A program made the position numbers and the translations under genes. DNA of 21,309 nucleotides from the NCBI GenBank assembly GCA_001579985.1, contig LRSR01012589.1, positions 2,501 through 23,809 on the forward strand, given 5' to 3'. This document shows, in pieces, positions 17,101 through 21,309 of the stretch. The stretch's first letter is position 1. Each line of letters begins with the position of its first letter. The notes under the pieces are model-generated. The model had not been told where the DNA came from. It saw only the letters and a program-made list of their open reading frames with translations, and did not search any database. Source of the stretch: Hypsibius dujardini. Lineage: Eukaryota > Tardigrada > Eutardigrada > Parachela > Hypsibiidae.

Positions 17101-20060
17101 AAATTACAAATATTTAACATTCAAGTTATTTTTAACTCATTTAAAACAAATTAATTAGTTGAGTAATTGTTTTATTTTGCATCTATTTTTGCTGCAGCAG
17201 CAAGCAAGCAATCTGGACAAGCGTTAGTAAGAAACGTATCCAGTGTCTGCACATACTACAATCGAAACAGAAAAAGTTAACGATCACGTGCTTTTCCACT
17301 CTTCTTCTCTACTTCCCATCAAGATTGAAAATGCACACATCTCGACTTCAGCTGAGTGGCTCTCATGGTGGGCCGCACGGCTTACAGAAGGCCCCAAAAA
17401 TTAGCCGTATAAATGACTTTCGCCTCGATGGCGCACCCTCAGTTTCTATTGGTGCGCAAGCTCAAAACACGCCTATCGTTAACTATTTCTGTTTTGATTG
17501 TGGTACACACAACGGTTTGTGGCTGAGACATACTGTAGAATTCCGATCAGCTGGTGCTATTGCGCAATCACTCAGTCAAAAGAGGCCGGAGTTTATTGGT
17601 TGCAAAATGCGAGGAGACCACAAGACTGCACGTGCTTGATTGCCTGATTTTAATGATGTGTTCGATTTATCAAAAAAAGTTTCGTGGGATTGGCCGCTTG
17701 ATTGCCTGATTGGTTTCCCAGCAGTCATTTTCGCTACAAATTGCGTGAGAATCGGGTGATTGATTACTTGATTGAAGCACTTCAGGGTTTTCGGCCCGTC
17801 GGAACTAATTTACTGGGGGGGTCCAAGAATCAACACTATCAGTACCTAAACCTGCGGTCCCGATGATCAGCATATGCGGTAAAAGCTTTTTAAACAAATG
17901 CGTCTGCATCTGAAAGGCTGCTTCGTAGATCAGACCAGGCAGGAAGATGAGGAGCAGAACATTGGCGTCGACTTTCGCAATACTGACGTACACGGACGTG
18001 GGGGACTCCTTGTTGCCCATTTCGATATACTCGTCCATCAAGCCGTAAATGATGCCCAGCAGGAGAACAAACACGGTGTACGGCATGACGAACCAATCGC
18101 GCACCATCTTTAGGCCATATCGTGCAATGGCTCCGATGGTGAGGGTCAGGAAAATGTAAAGGATTTCTGCAACAATTTAATAGTACCTACCGTATGCTCG
18201 CGATCTCAAGGGACACTTTTCTGCCCTACCCGAAAATTTTAACCAACTCGGGCCTATTCAGTGCCGTTCACCAAATAACCACTGTAAGGGACAAAATCGA
18301 TCAATCGAGCACAACGAGTAAGCTATACGAAATTAGCCAATGAGAGAACAGTGAATCAAATTAAACGTTCAATCGAGTGCATGGCCATACCGAGGGAGGC
18401 GGTGCTTAGCTGTCCCTTGAGATCGCGAGCAGACGGTACTAAAATATTGCGATTCAAAATCCATTAGGTCAGTCAGAATCACTTCTTTAGTACTTCAGTC
18501 TCTTACAGCTGCGTTTGCAACAGCTTCCGGCGATAAGTCACACATCCTCTTTTGGTGTAAACATAGACCACCCTATTGCACAGTATTAGTGAATTCCCAC
18601 AGACCAAGAACGGCCGAATTGATTGCTTGATTTTGCCAACGGCTCAATTGAATATTGTTTTACAGGGGTGGTCTATGTTTATACCAAAAGAGGATGTCCG
18701 ACTTATCGCCAGAAGCTCTTGAAAACGCAGCTGTATAATCATTTCCTTTGATTCCTGATCTAATCAGACCGAGGAGCGAAGCGACAAGGTCCTCTAAGTT
18801 GCAATGCGGTGGTTGGAAATTGAGAATGTCTGTATGTCTGTGTGTGTGTGTCTGACACAGTCATGGGCGAGCAGTCACATTGAGTTCTCGCATGTGATTG
18901 GCCAGTGTAGTCAAGGGCGCTCCACCTTTCCTTTCTACAGGGTGTATCAAACTCGACCGTTCGAATTTTAATTCCAGACTAAGTTCATTCAAGACGAGTG
19001 TTTCGAGATTTCGTTTTCAGAACTAGTGAGGAATACCTGAACTTAAGGCATCAATTCTGTTTTCACAAAACAATTGACTGAGCTCCTCGGTCTTTCTATC
19101 GATTGCATCGATTGCTAGTAATACGGTTATGTCAGGTTCGAATCACTTCTCTGGTGCTTTAGTCAGATAAAGCTCCTATAGACCCTTCCCCTTGAGTCCT
19201 AGTTACTACAATGTCAGTATACTGGTTAGGTCAGGAAAGCGTTCACAGTGGGGACTGATTGATGGATTAATGATTTAGAAATTATATATGTTAGGCCTTC
19301 GTCCCTACTAGAACGAAATAACCTGAAGATACAATAAAAGAGAATTGTGGTAAGACTTTACTGCTAGAGAAGAAGTGGAAGGGAGGAACTATCCAAATTA
19401 CTGCACAAAATACGCTTATATAGCGGTAGTCAGGGATAAAGAATAGTTGCTGATCTAACGTACTAATTCCTGCCGATCTGGCGGAACTATGTACGTGATG
19501 ATAGCTGAGTAAGCACATCACAGAATGTGATGATAGATAGGAATGAGTTAACAAGGTAGATAGACTATACTATTAGTAAGTGTTGGCTACCTGTTGGCTA
19601 CCACCCAACACTCTCATTCGCCCACTCAACCGCATACACTACGAGTGCCGCTGCTATCTCAAACGTACAAGCTATTTCCTGTTTCAAGCTATTTCCTGTT
19701 TCAAGCTATTTCCTGTTTCAAGTCATATGAATTGCTTCGTAGACAGCGTGCAAGGCTGACCTGGTGCATGCACTTTTCCATCGTGTGAAGCATGTTCATC
19801 TGCGGTGCCATGACCGGATCTGCCAGTCCCATGGGACGACGAATCGGTCGCTGTATGACTGGCAGTGTCATCAGATGATGCATGTGCAGCGGCCGCTCCC
19901 GCGTCGGTCGCCGCTGCGTTTGCATCGTGCCCGTCAAACACGAATTTGTATCCCAATCCCCGTTGGTCCCTTGCATCCCTACCACCTTTGGCGACATTCT
20001 GCGATACACCATCGCCACGTGAGCTATCTGAAGCGGTTGTGGGTGACTTTTCGTCAAGGC
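5986..20060 (-). CDS. SLC9C1: Sperm-type Na+/H+ exchanger, SLC9C1-like, 17 visible exons
   Basis: SLC9C proteins (sNHE) are flagellar membrane exchangers combining an NHE transport domain, a voltage-sensing domain and a cyclic-nucleotide-binding domain in one chain. All three modules are present here in that order. Exons: 20060-19761, 18166-17852, 16843-16679, 16189-16046, 15918-15525, 14507-14230, 12558-12371, 12140-12000, 11896-11738, 11637-11341, 10949-10728, 10654-10304, 10079-9648, 9580-9452, 9029-8757, 6865-6458, 6141-5986. Every junction has GT and AG ends and matching phase (phase 1 to exon 5, phase 2 once, phase 1 once, then phase 0 throughout). The visible product is about 1450 residues, longer than the roughly 1180 of human SLC9C1, mainly because of an N-terminal extension and the C-terminal tail. 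Missing: the start exon (the first visible exon opens in phase 1 with no in-frame ATG) and perhaps about 10 residues between exons 3 and 4. SLC9C2 is the alternative paralogue; the complete transporter motifs fit an active SLC9C1 better. Confidence 0.93.
6142..6457 (-). other. SLC9C intron 16, AT-rich
   Basis: 316 bases, very AT-rich between about 6170 and 6420, with many short A/T runs and no coding sequence. Confidence 0.8.
6458..6865 (-). CDS. SLC9C1: SLC9C exon 16: C-terminal tail, part 1
   Basis: 136 codons after ATTCTATAG: IIYPEYAVLFLVPPGTRDLS, which ends the conserved post-CNBD fold (human TKVVIIQTPIN), then a Ser/Pro/Gln-rich, Met-containing tail including QASPPTSVRSQIESHEVSPQ. The tail is likely disordered and poorly conserved. 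Donor CAG^GTAATT, phase 0. A longer open frame in a neighbouring register over the same DNA is a shadow. Confidence 0.88.
7344..7920. mobile_element. Possible piggyBac-like non-autonomous element
   Basis: The left end is TTAA then CCCTCTGGTA; the right end is the near complement TACTCAGAGGG then TCAA, one change from TTAA. TTAA targets and CCC termini are typical of piggyBac elements. The inverted repeats are short and imperfect, so the assignment is tentative. No transposase is present. Confidence 0.4.
8216..8380. mobile_element. Small foldback MITE
   Basis: The left end ccagtggtagcatg... ggcgctgtttatgttaccg is answered by cggtaacatagacagcgcc ... caccactagg on the right, giving inverted arms of about 40 bp around an AT-rich centre. 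Confidence 0.7.
8578..8650. repeat. A/T-only stretch
   Basis: About 70 bases of tta/ata/aat triplets with almost no G or C, able to form hairpins. Likely a degenerate trinucleotide repeat. Confidence 0.7.
8757..9029 (-). CDS. SLC9C1: SLC9C exon 15: post-CNBD region
   Basis: 91 codons after CTCTACAG: DSTYEADKLRLARAAVRLVR, then VVGLDEFEDVFLIIGTLTDV and GPRKISAVYRELEV. FEDVFLIIGTLTD aligns with the ENLIYVILIHGAVED strand of human SLC9C1. I place the donor at CCG^GTACGA (phase 0); the frame would otherwise run only a few codons to a stop. Confidence 0.87.
9103..9339. repeat. 26-bp minisatellite of nested palindromes, about 9 units
   Basis: The unit gcacacgtgcattgtgcaca, followed by tgtatt, repeats from 9103 within SLC9C intron 14. 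It contains the palindromes CACGTG (or CATGTG), GTGCAC and ACATGT and alternates purine and pyrimidine over most of its length. Cys-His-rich frames across it on both strands are artefacts. Confidence 0.95.
9452..9580 (-). CDS. SLC9C1: SLC9C exon 14: end of the cyclic-nucleotide-binding domain
   Basis: 43 codons after ATTCCTTAG: LLYLNAELFFGAMARLPSLE, then FWRKVASSVAMNILIKLG. It corresponds to the final beta-strand and C-helix of the domain (human CFIPKTHLYDAFEQ ... MWLKLGLAIT). Donor ACG^GTAAGT, phase 0. Confidence 0.92.
9648..10079 (-). CDS. SLC9C1: SLC9C exon 13: cyclic-nucleotide-binding beta-roll
   Basis: 144 codons after CATTTGCAG. WNVPWINDSQEAFDVMKLLF precedes the beta-roll; EPDGVYFLISGVVSLTY is the D-G-x-Y-x-x-x-x-G core. 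The phosphate-binding cassette reads LPGGLMNEQSLALAFPRRSH then AVSDTVVS: Glu and Arg keep the usual spacing (E+9), but the Gly before Glu is Asn and the Ala-Thr/Ser after Arg is Ser-His. Donor TCG^GTAAAA, phase 0. Confidence 0.93.
10152..10267. repeat. (ACAG)n tetranucleotide microsatellite
   Basis: A long caga/acag run, slightly interrupted, in SLC9C intron 12. It is complementary to the (GTCT)n run at 11155-11216. Confidence 0.95.
10304..10654 (-). CDS. SLC9C1: SLC9C exon 12: helical linker from S4 to the cyclic-nucleotide domain
   Basis: 117 codons after CGCTTTAG: PLVPKMLLFLDQRINAHLFV, then AFMVAQEECSMMV, LKEIGLLNEKRPDVAAAVKT and ILNHLHKSVEQM. It aligns with human IAPKLLQIIDKRM and the following helices (GYLEYDHPEIAVTVKTKEEI). 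Donor ACG^GTACGC, phase 0. Confidence 0.93.
10728..10949 (-). CDS. SLC9C1: SLC9C exon 11: voltage sensor S3 and S4
   Basis: 74 codons after CAATTAG. S3 is WNRLDLFLLLLTFIDLTMEF with the W-N-x-x-D signature. S4 is KIFRITKFLRFGRTLRFLK, with seven basic residues at exact three-residue spacing (K, R, K, R, R, R, K). NTTS between them is a possible glycosylation site on the short outer loop. Donor AAG^GTGAGA, phase 0. Confidence 0.95.
11155..11216. repeat. (GTCT)n tetranucleotide microsatellite
   Basis: About 15 gtct/tctg units with two gtctatct variants near the 3' side, in SLC9C intron 10 (11340-10950). On the transcript strand it reads AGAC repeats, complementary to the tract in intron 12. Confidence 0.95.
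11341..11637 (-). CDS. SLC9C1: SLC9C exon 10: voltage sensor S1 and S2
   Basis: 99 codons after CCAACAG: a basic pre-S1 segment (YWIEHRRSAIWTLPEAEWRR), S1 around KYFIFVVIVANLAETITDW, a loop with several Asn (one NIT-type context absent), and S2 around HVYFLSMSIVFTFIYTSEAV ending LK. The Glu in SEAVLK corresponds to the conserved S2 acidic residue of voltage sensors. Donor AAG^GTGCGT, phase 0. Confidence 0.93.
11738..11896 (-). CDS. SLC9C1: SLC9C exon 9: linker helix
   Basis: From a strong TTTTTTTGCACACAG acceptor: TSYWRQYEEGTLSQSGIKHL, then DKGGVIDANDVKHCLHNE. It aligns with YQRQYRNEILSQSAVQVL of human SLC9C1. Donor TTT^GTACGT, phase 0. Confidence 0.93.
12000..12140 (-). CDS. SLC9C1: SLC9C exon 8: linker with CPxC motif
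   Basis: From GACACAG it encodes 47 codons: SSLWTTHYVTREVSCPSCEG, then LPNELIEMESIARLRLVNAK. CPSC followed by an acidic stretch matches CPHC in the human protein and may bind metal or be redox active (inference). Donor AAG^GTTTGC, phase 0. Confidence 0.92.
12150..12252. repeat. (AAATT)n / (AAACT)n pentanucleotide tract
   Basis: About 20 pentamers in SLC9C intron 7 (12370-12141), with a central block of aaact units flanked by aaatt units. The tract begins about ten bases from the exon 8 acceptor and so covers where a branch point would lie. Confidence 0.95.
12371..12558 (-). CDS. SLC9C1: SLC9C exon 7: cytosolic linker
   Basis: From TTGAGCAG it encodes ILDMPMSEMITMHMALKQI, then DRYLADADWQRVDDLTKVE, which aligns with the DKDLANADWNMIEK segment of human SLC9C1. 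It ends GEDQGE-like at GCGAG^GTTCGT (phase 0; residues IEDQGE). Confidence 0.92.
12725..12943. repeat. 73-bp tandem repeat, 3 copies
   Basis: Each copy starts cccgggtttttaaaac (at 12725, 12798 and 12871, exactly 73 apart) and continues with gtgcactgtg, gcgatatgtgcaa and gcgca-rich segments. Frames on both strands across it are repeat artefacts. Confidence 0.95.
12990..13915. mobile_element. LTR copy A, enlarged by a nested foldback element
   Basis: It begins TGTTAGGTCTACCAA and ends GTCCAACA, the same termini as copy B (14775-15023), with matching internal blocks (aagtttagtagac, ctggaagaaaggaa, ttaactatagaaatgatg, gattggatatgagga). The flanks GCTT and GCTC are a near match for a 4-bp duplication. 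The extra length comes mostly from the nested element at about 13167-13572 and from g-t-rich repeats (gggttttgat) near 13670-13720. Confidence 0.7.
13167..13572. mobile_element. Foldback element nested in LTR copy A
   Basis: The ends CACACTTGCTGTTAATGCC and the complement of GGCATTAAAAGCAACTGTG form terminal inverted repeats. The arms extend about 100 bp each (gcccaagttaaagccaccct and its complement, ctttaagctttgg). Copy B lacks this insert. Confidence 0.75.
14230..14507 (-). CDS. SLC9C1: SLC9C exon 6: last transport helices
   Basis: From CACCCAG it reads ACGYILLKPILSLE, then WPHIFVLSWGGFKGAVTLAL and an amphipathic end GFTLLFNASTMRFLLKRL. WGGFKGAVTLAL is the exchanger GGLRGA motif, with Lys in place of the usual Arg; human SLC9C1 also has Lys (EMKG). 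It ends at CTTG^GTAAAG in phase 1. Confidence 0.94.
14775..15023. mobile_element. Solo LTR copy B with CTGC target duplication
   Basis: 249 bases from TGTTAGG to CCAACA, flanked by CTGC at 14771-14774 and 15024-15027. It contains an aaataaa signal near 14843. A single N at 14865 falls where copy A has about 40 extra bases, so the assembly may hide a small gap. Confidence 0.82.
15255..15376. repeat. Short inverted repeat
   Basis: ctgagattcgaac on the left pairs with gttcgaatctcag on the right, with further pairing inward (gtcac/gtgac, gtttctac/gtagaaac). It lies in SLC9C intron 5 and is possibly a very small MITE. Confidence 0.6.
15525..15918 (-). CDS. SLC9C1: SLC9C exon 5: middle transport helices
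   Basis: This is 130 full codons after a TTCCCAG acceptor. It starts GLGVGFLLTSLLSRV, then ELILIVVTPYLVFWAADAGF, DISGALATMVLGLWMSSHRT and LICLVSNTLIFSLVGVIIVQ, matching helices 8-11 of the NHE fold. It ends in phase 2 at ATCCG^GTACTG. Confidence 0.94.
16046..16189 (-). CDS. SLC9C1: SLC9C exon 4: EGTSLLSD helix
   Basis: From a CGTTTTAG acceptor it encodes EGTSLLSDTSAVVLTKLF, equivalent to the EGESLLNDGTAIV motif of exchangers, then VFKNILGGPVW before a strong GGG^GTAAGT-type donor (phase 1). In other family members about ten residues (the Gly-Ala-x-Lys-Arg-Leu loop) lie between exon 3 and this motif; they are absent here. Confidence 0.93.
16190..16678 (-). other. SLC9C intron 3
   Basis: 489 bases. 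If the roughly ten residues missing between exons 3 and 4 are encoded, the microexon must be here; I could not identify it. A 27-bp tandem duplication (cttacaaattccgatt) sits at about 16558-16612. Confidence 0.6.
16679..16843 (-). CDS. SLC9C1: SLC9C exon 3: transport-site helix
   Basis: From a TTGTTTCCAG acceptor it encodes 54 codons ending at GCAG^GTTTGT. It contains WNWKVGMLFSAVVSASDPIA followed by AVALLKEA. The SDP corresponds to the ion-coordinating Asp of exchanger helix 5/6 (TDP in most NHEs). NTTT before it is a potential N-glycosylation site in the preceding loop. Confidence 0.92.
16844..17851 (-). other. SLC9C intron 2
   Basis: About 1 kb. It has an inverted pair (about 17241-17283 against 17476-17518, around the gttaacgat/atcgttaac block), probably a foldback remnant, and several gattgcctgatt-type repeats at 17636-17780. 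A 104-codon plus-strand frame at 17325-17639 overlaps the inverted repeat and is not believed. Confidence 0.65.
17852..18166 (-). CDS. SLC9C1: SLC9C exon 2: first transmembrane helices of the NHE domain
   Basis: The TTGTTGCAG acceptor is followed by a membrane helix (ILYIFLTLTIGAIARYG), then MPYTVFVLLLGIIYGLMDEY and NVLLLIFLPGLIYEAAFQMQ. The last is the typical FLPGLIYEAAF motif of Na+/H+ exchangers. It ends at GCAG^GTTTAG in phase 1. A second donor six bases on (TTTAG^GTACTG, exon end 17846) would add two residues in the same phase; I cannot decide between them. Confidence 0.93.
18190..18436. mobile_element. Foldback MITE with TA flanks (first of two)
   Basis: Inverted ends CCGTATGCTCGCGATCTCAA and, on the right, the complement of CCGTCTGCTCGCGATCTCAA continue into GGGACA. 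TA flanks at 18188-18189 and 18437-18438. Confidence 0.78.
18506..18733. mobile_element. Foldback MITE with TA flanks (second of two)
   Basis: CAGCTGCGTTT at the left pairs with AAACGCAGCTG at the right; the arms continue about 70 bp (cttccggcgataagt, acatcctcttttggt and tagaccaccc with their complements). TA at 18504-18505 and 18734-18735. Confidence 0.8.
18766..19093. mobile_element. Possible inverted-repeat element with (TG)n
   Basis: agaccgaggagc at the left is exactly complementary to gctcctcggtct at the right, 328 bases apart end to end. A tg-rich run lies at 18831-18852. Only the 12-bp ends support it. Confidence 0.45.
19289..19610. mobile_element. LTR-like segment
   Basis: It starts TGTTAGGCC and ends CACCCAACA, like the ends of LTR copies A and B, and contains caataaaag near 19332. 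I see no target duplication, and internal similarity to A and B is weak. Confidence 0.35.
19672..19722. repeat. 17-bp tandem repeat, 3 copies
   Basis: aagctatttcctgtttc repeats three times just downstream (on the transcript strand) of the exon 1 donor. Confidence 0.9.
19761..20060 (-). CDS. SLC9C1: SLC9C exon 1 (visible): low-complexity N-terminal extension
   Basis: It follows a TGATTTGCAG acceptor and encodes 99 full codons, starting LDEKSPTTASDSSRGDGV. The second half is rich in Ala, Ser, Asp and His (HASSDDTASHTATDSSSHGT, then HASHDGKVHAP), with eight His in the last 58 residues. The CCAG^GTCAGC donor is weak by itself, but its phase joins perfectly to the next exon (split Glu codon). The region is probably disordered and precedes the first membrane helix. 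There is no ATG in frame, so a start exon lies upstream. Confidence 0.72.
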
Positions 20061-20663
20061 CTGCAAATCAACGCAGCTATGATTAGGTCGATTACGACAA
20101 GTCAATCAACTGATCATATTGTTTTCCGCCCTCATTATACTCCATTGCAATACCAGCACAGTGGAACTTCAGCGATGTATTAAATTAATTTTTATTTAAG
20201 GGTATCTACCCAAAATTCAGTTTGAAATCGAATGGCATCAGCCATTTATTGTTCGGATGTCAGAGGGCGGAGCTATGTGCATAATTCGATAAGGGACTGA
20301 AATTGCAAGCGTGACTTTCCAGAATTGGCCCATAGCTCCGCCCACTGAAGTATGAACAAAGATTCGCTTATGCCAGTCGATTATAAATTGAATTCGAAAT
20401 GGGTGACGTTGAGACAATGCAATGTCAATGCCCAGGCAGGTCTCAACTATGCTGATATTCAGACTGACTATTAACCGGGCGGAAAATGGGCGACGAGAAT
20501 CCTTGTAAGCAAATAAGGCATTAAGGGTTGTTTACCGTGGGGTGAACTTCGAAGTGGTGTCGGTTGGAGACCTAAAGCAATTCCAAAGCACAAAGAGACT
20601 AAGCACAGTCCGTATGACCAGTCAAGGATATACATGTCTCGTCTGATTAAACAGTGCGGGATT
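20061..20663 (-). other. Upstream of SLC9C exon 1: intron with a foldback element
   Basis: The SLC9C start exon should lie here or beyond the window. I found no convincing ATG exon ending in phase 1. A foldback element occupies 20226-20387. Sequence at about 20571-20610 partly resembles 20671-20711, so the dispersed repeat may extend or be partly duplicated here. Confidence 0.5.
20226..20387. mobile_element. Foldback MITE
   Basis: The arms pair through gggcggagctatg/catagctccgccc and atcgaatggcat/atgccagtcgat, each about 58 bp, around a 46-bp loop. Confidence 0.72.
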
Positions 20664-21309
20664 CACATTCTAAAGCAATCTGTTACGCACAAAGAGAATA
20701 CAGACCAGAGCCAATTCAAACCATATTTTTCGAAGCGAATCTCCGACACTGAGGCTGAGATGTGTTTCTATTAATCGATCTACTAGTTCGACTAGTGAAA
20801 AAATTGAGTACAGTGTAGCTCCTCCTACCTGTATGGCCAATACGGCCAATTGGCTACGGCAGTCAACAAGCAGTCTACATGCGCTGGCTTTCATGCTTTT
20901 TTTCGGCTTTACAGATTCTTTAATGACAAACCTTTCTGCCAAGTAAATCCTTTGAAAATGAACGGCCAATGTTATAGAAAAAATGTGTTCCCTCATTGGT
21001 CGCAAATTTTGTTTTGCAACAGCGAATCTACCAAAAATGTTCTTTCTATCTGGAAAGCGTATCTCGCGCGCCGTCTGTCGGCAACCCTCAGGCTCTGTGG
21101 GCGGCGCCCGAGAAACTGTTACGTGACAAAGCGCCATTCTCATATTACGTAATCAAAGAGGGTAGATGGGTGGTCTGGACCCTTGCAAGGATAATCAATT
21201 GATATCAAGTAATCAATTGATTACTGACCGGTAAAATAGGCCCCGCCCTCCAGTATAATTTTGACTATCTGGGTAGATGGGTGATCGAAAAAAGTGAGTT
21301 GTTTTTTGA
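20664..21309 (-). mobile_element. Dispersed repeat, right copy (inverted), cut by the window end
   Basis: The reverse complement matches 1777-2571. Reading on the minus strand, a frame stays open from 21143 to 20670 (157 codons) with KPKKSMKASACRLLVDC, then GGATLYSIFSLVELVDRLIE and SLSVGDS. The left copy matches it in the same frame apart from indels and stops. This copy carries the empty site for the MITE nested in the left copy. No domain recognised; whether the frame is translated is unknown. Confidence 0.75.

Larger units (their letters stand above)
18167..19760 (-). other. SLC9C intron 1 (visible), packed with short elements
   Basis: 1.6 kb holding two TA-flanked foldback elements, a third inverted-repeat element, an LTR-like segment and a 17-bp tandem repeat near its 5' end. 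No exon is required, because exons 1 and 2 join in phase. Confidence 0.75.

Noticed and set aside
17325-17639. 104-codon plus-strand frame
   Set aside because: It overlaps an inverted-repeat remnant within an SLC9C intron and shows no recognisable domain or splice context.
19701-20105. 134-codon minus-strand frame with ATG in the region of SLC9C exon 1
   Set aside because: Its register does not join to the next exon; the Ala/Ser/His frame has the right phase at both ends.
19764-20183. 139-codon plus-strand frame
   Set aside because: Antisense of exon 1; no supporting motif.

Overview
The window is nuclear DNA of an animal, probably an invertebrate. Its genes are split by GT-AG introns of about 67 to 1900 bases, it encodes the N-terminus of a filamin and nearly all of a sperm-type Na+/H+ exchanger, and the rest is filled with short transposons, solo LTRs and simple repeats. 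I cannot name the species. All recognised genes lie on the minus strand, so transcription runs from high to low coordinates.

Layout, left to right. 1-1085: first intron of a filamin gene, with a 20-bp minisatellite. 1086-1572: first recognised filamin coding exon (start and most of the first calponin-homology domain), with a likely upstream exon ending at 1709. 1777-3756: mobile-element debris (a dispersed repeat with a nested TA-flanked MITE, and two inverted-repeat elements). 3842-5314: an unrecognised, apparently decaying gene whose last exon is split by a 300-bp solo LTR with a TTGC target duplication and also carries an in-frame TGA and a frameshift. 5986-20060: an SLC9C1-like gene (sperm Na+/H+ exchanger, sNHE) in 17 exons with matching splice phases; only the start exon and perhaps one microexon are missing. 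20226-21309: a foldback element and a second, inverted copy of the dispersed repeat at 1777-2571, running off the window.

The exchanger is the main content. The visible exons encode about 1450 residues in the SLC9C order: an Ala/Ser/His/Asp-rich N-terminal extension, a Na+/H+ exchanger membrane domain, a linker with a CPxC motif, a four-helix voltage sensor whose S4 has seven basic residues at exact three-residue spacing, a cyclic-nucleotide-binding domain, and a C-terminal tail. In sea urchin sperm this protein couples membrane hyperpolarisation and cyclic nucleotides to alkalinisation of the flagellum; the same role here is inferred by homology.

Most introns carry tandem repeats or mobile elements. 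Two solo LTRs of one family (12990-13915 and 14775-15023), several TA-flanked foldback elements, a 26-bp purine-pyrimidine alternating minisatellite and a 73-bp tandem repeat all lie in SLC9C introns. The most suggestive non-coding pattern is a pair of complementary tetranucleotide tracts in the introns on either side of the two exons that encode S3-S4 and the following linker; those exons could be skipped or circularised without changing frame.
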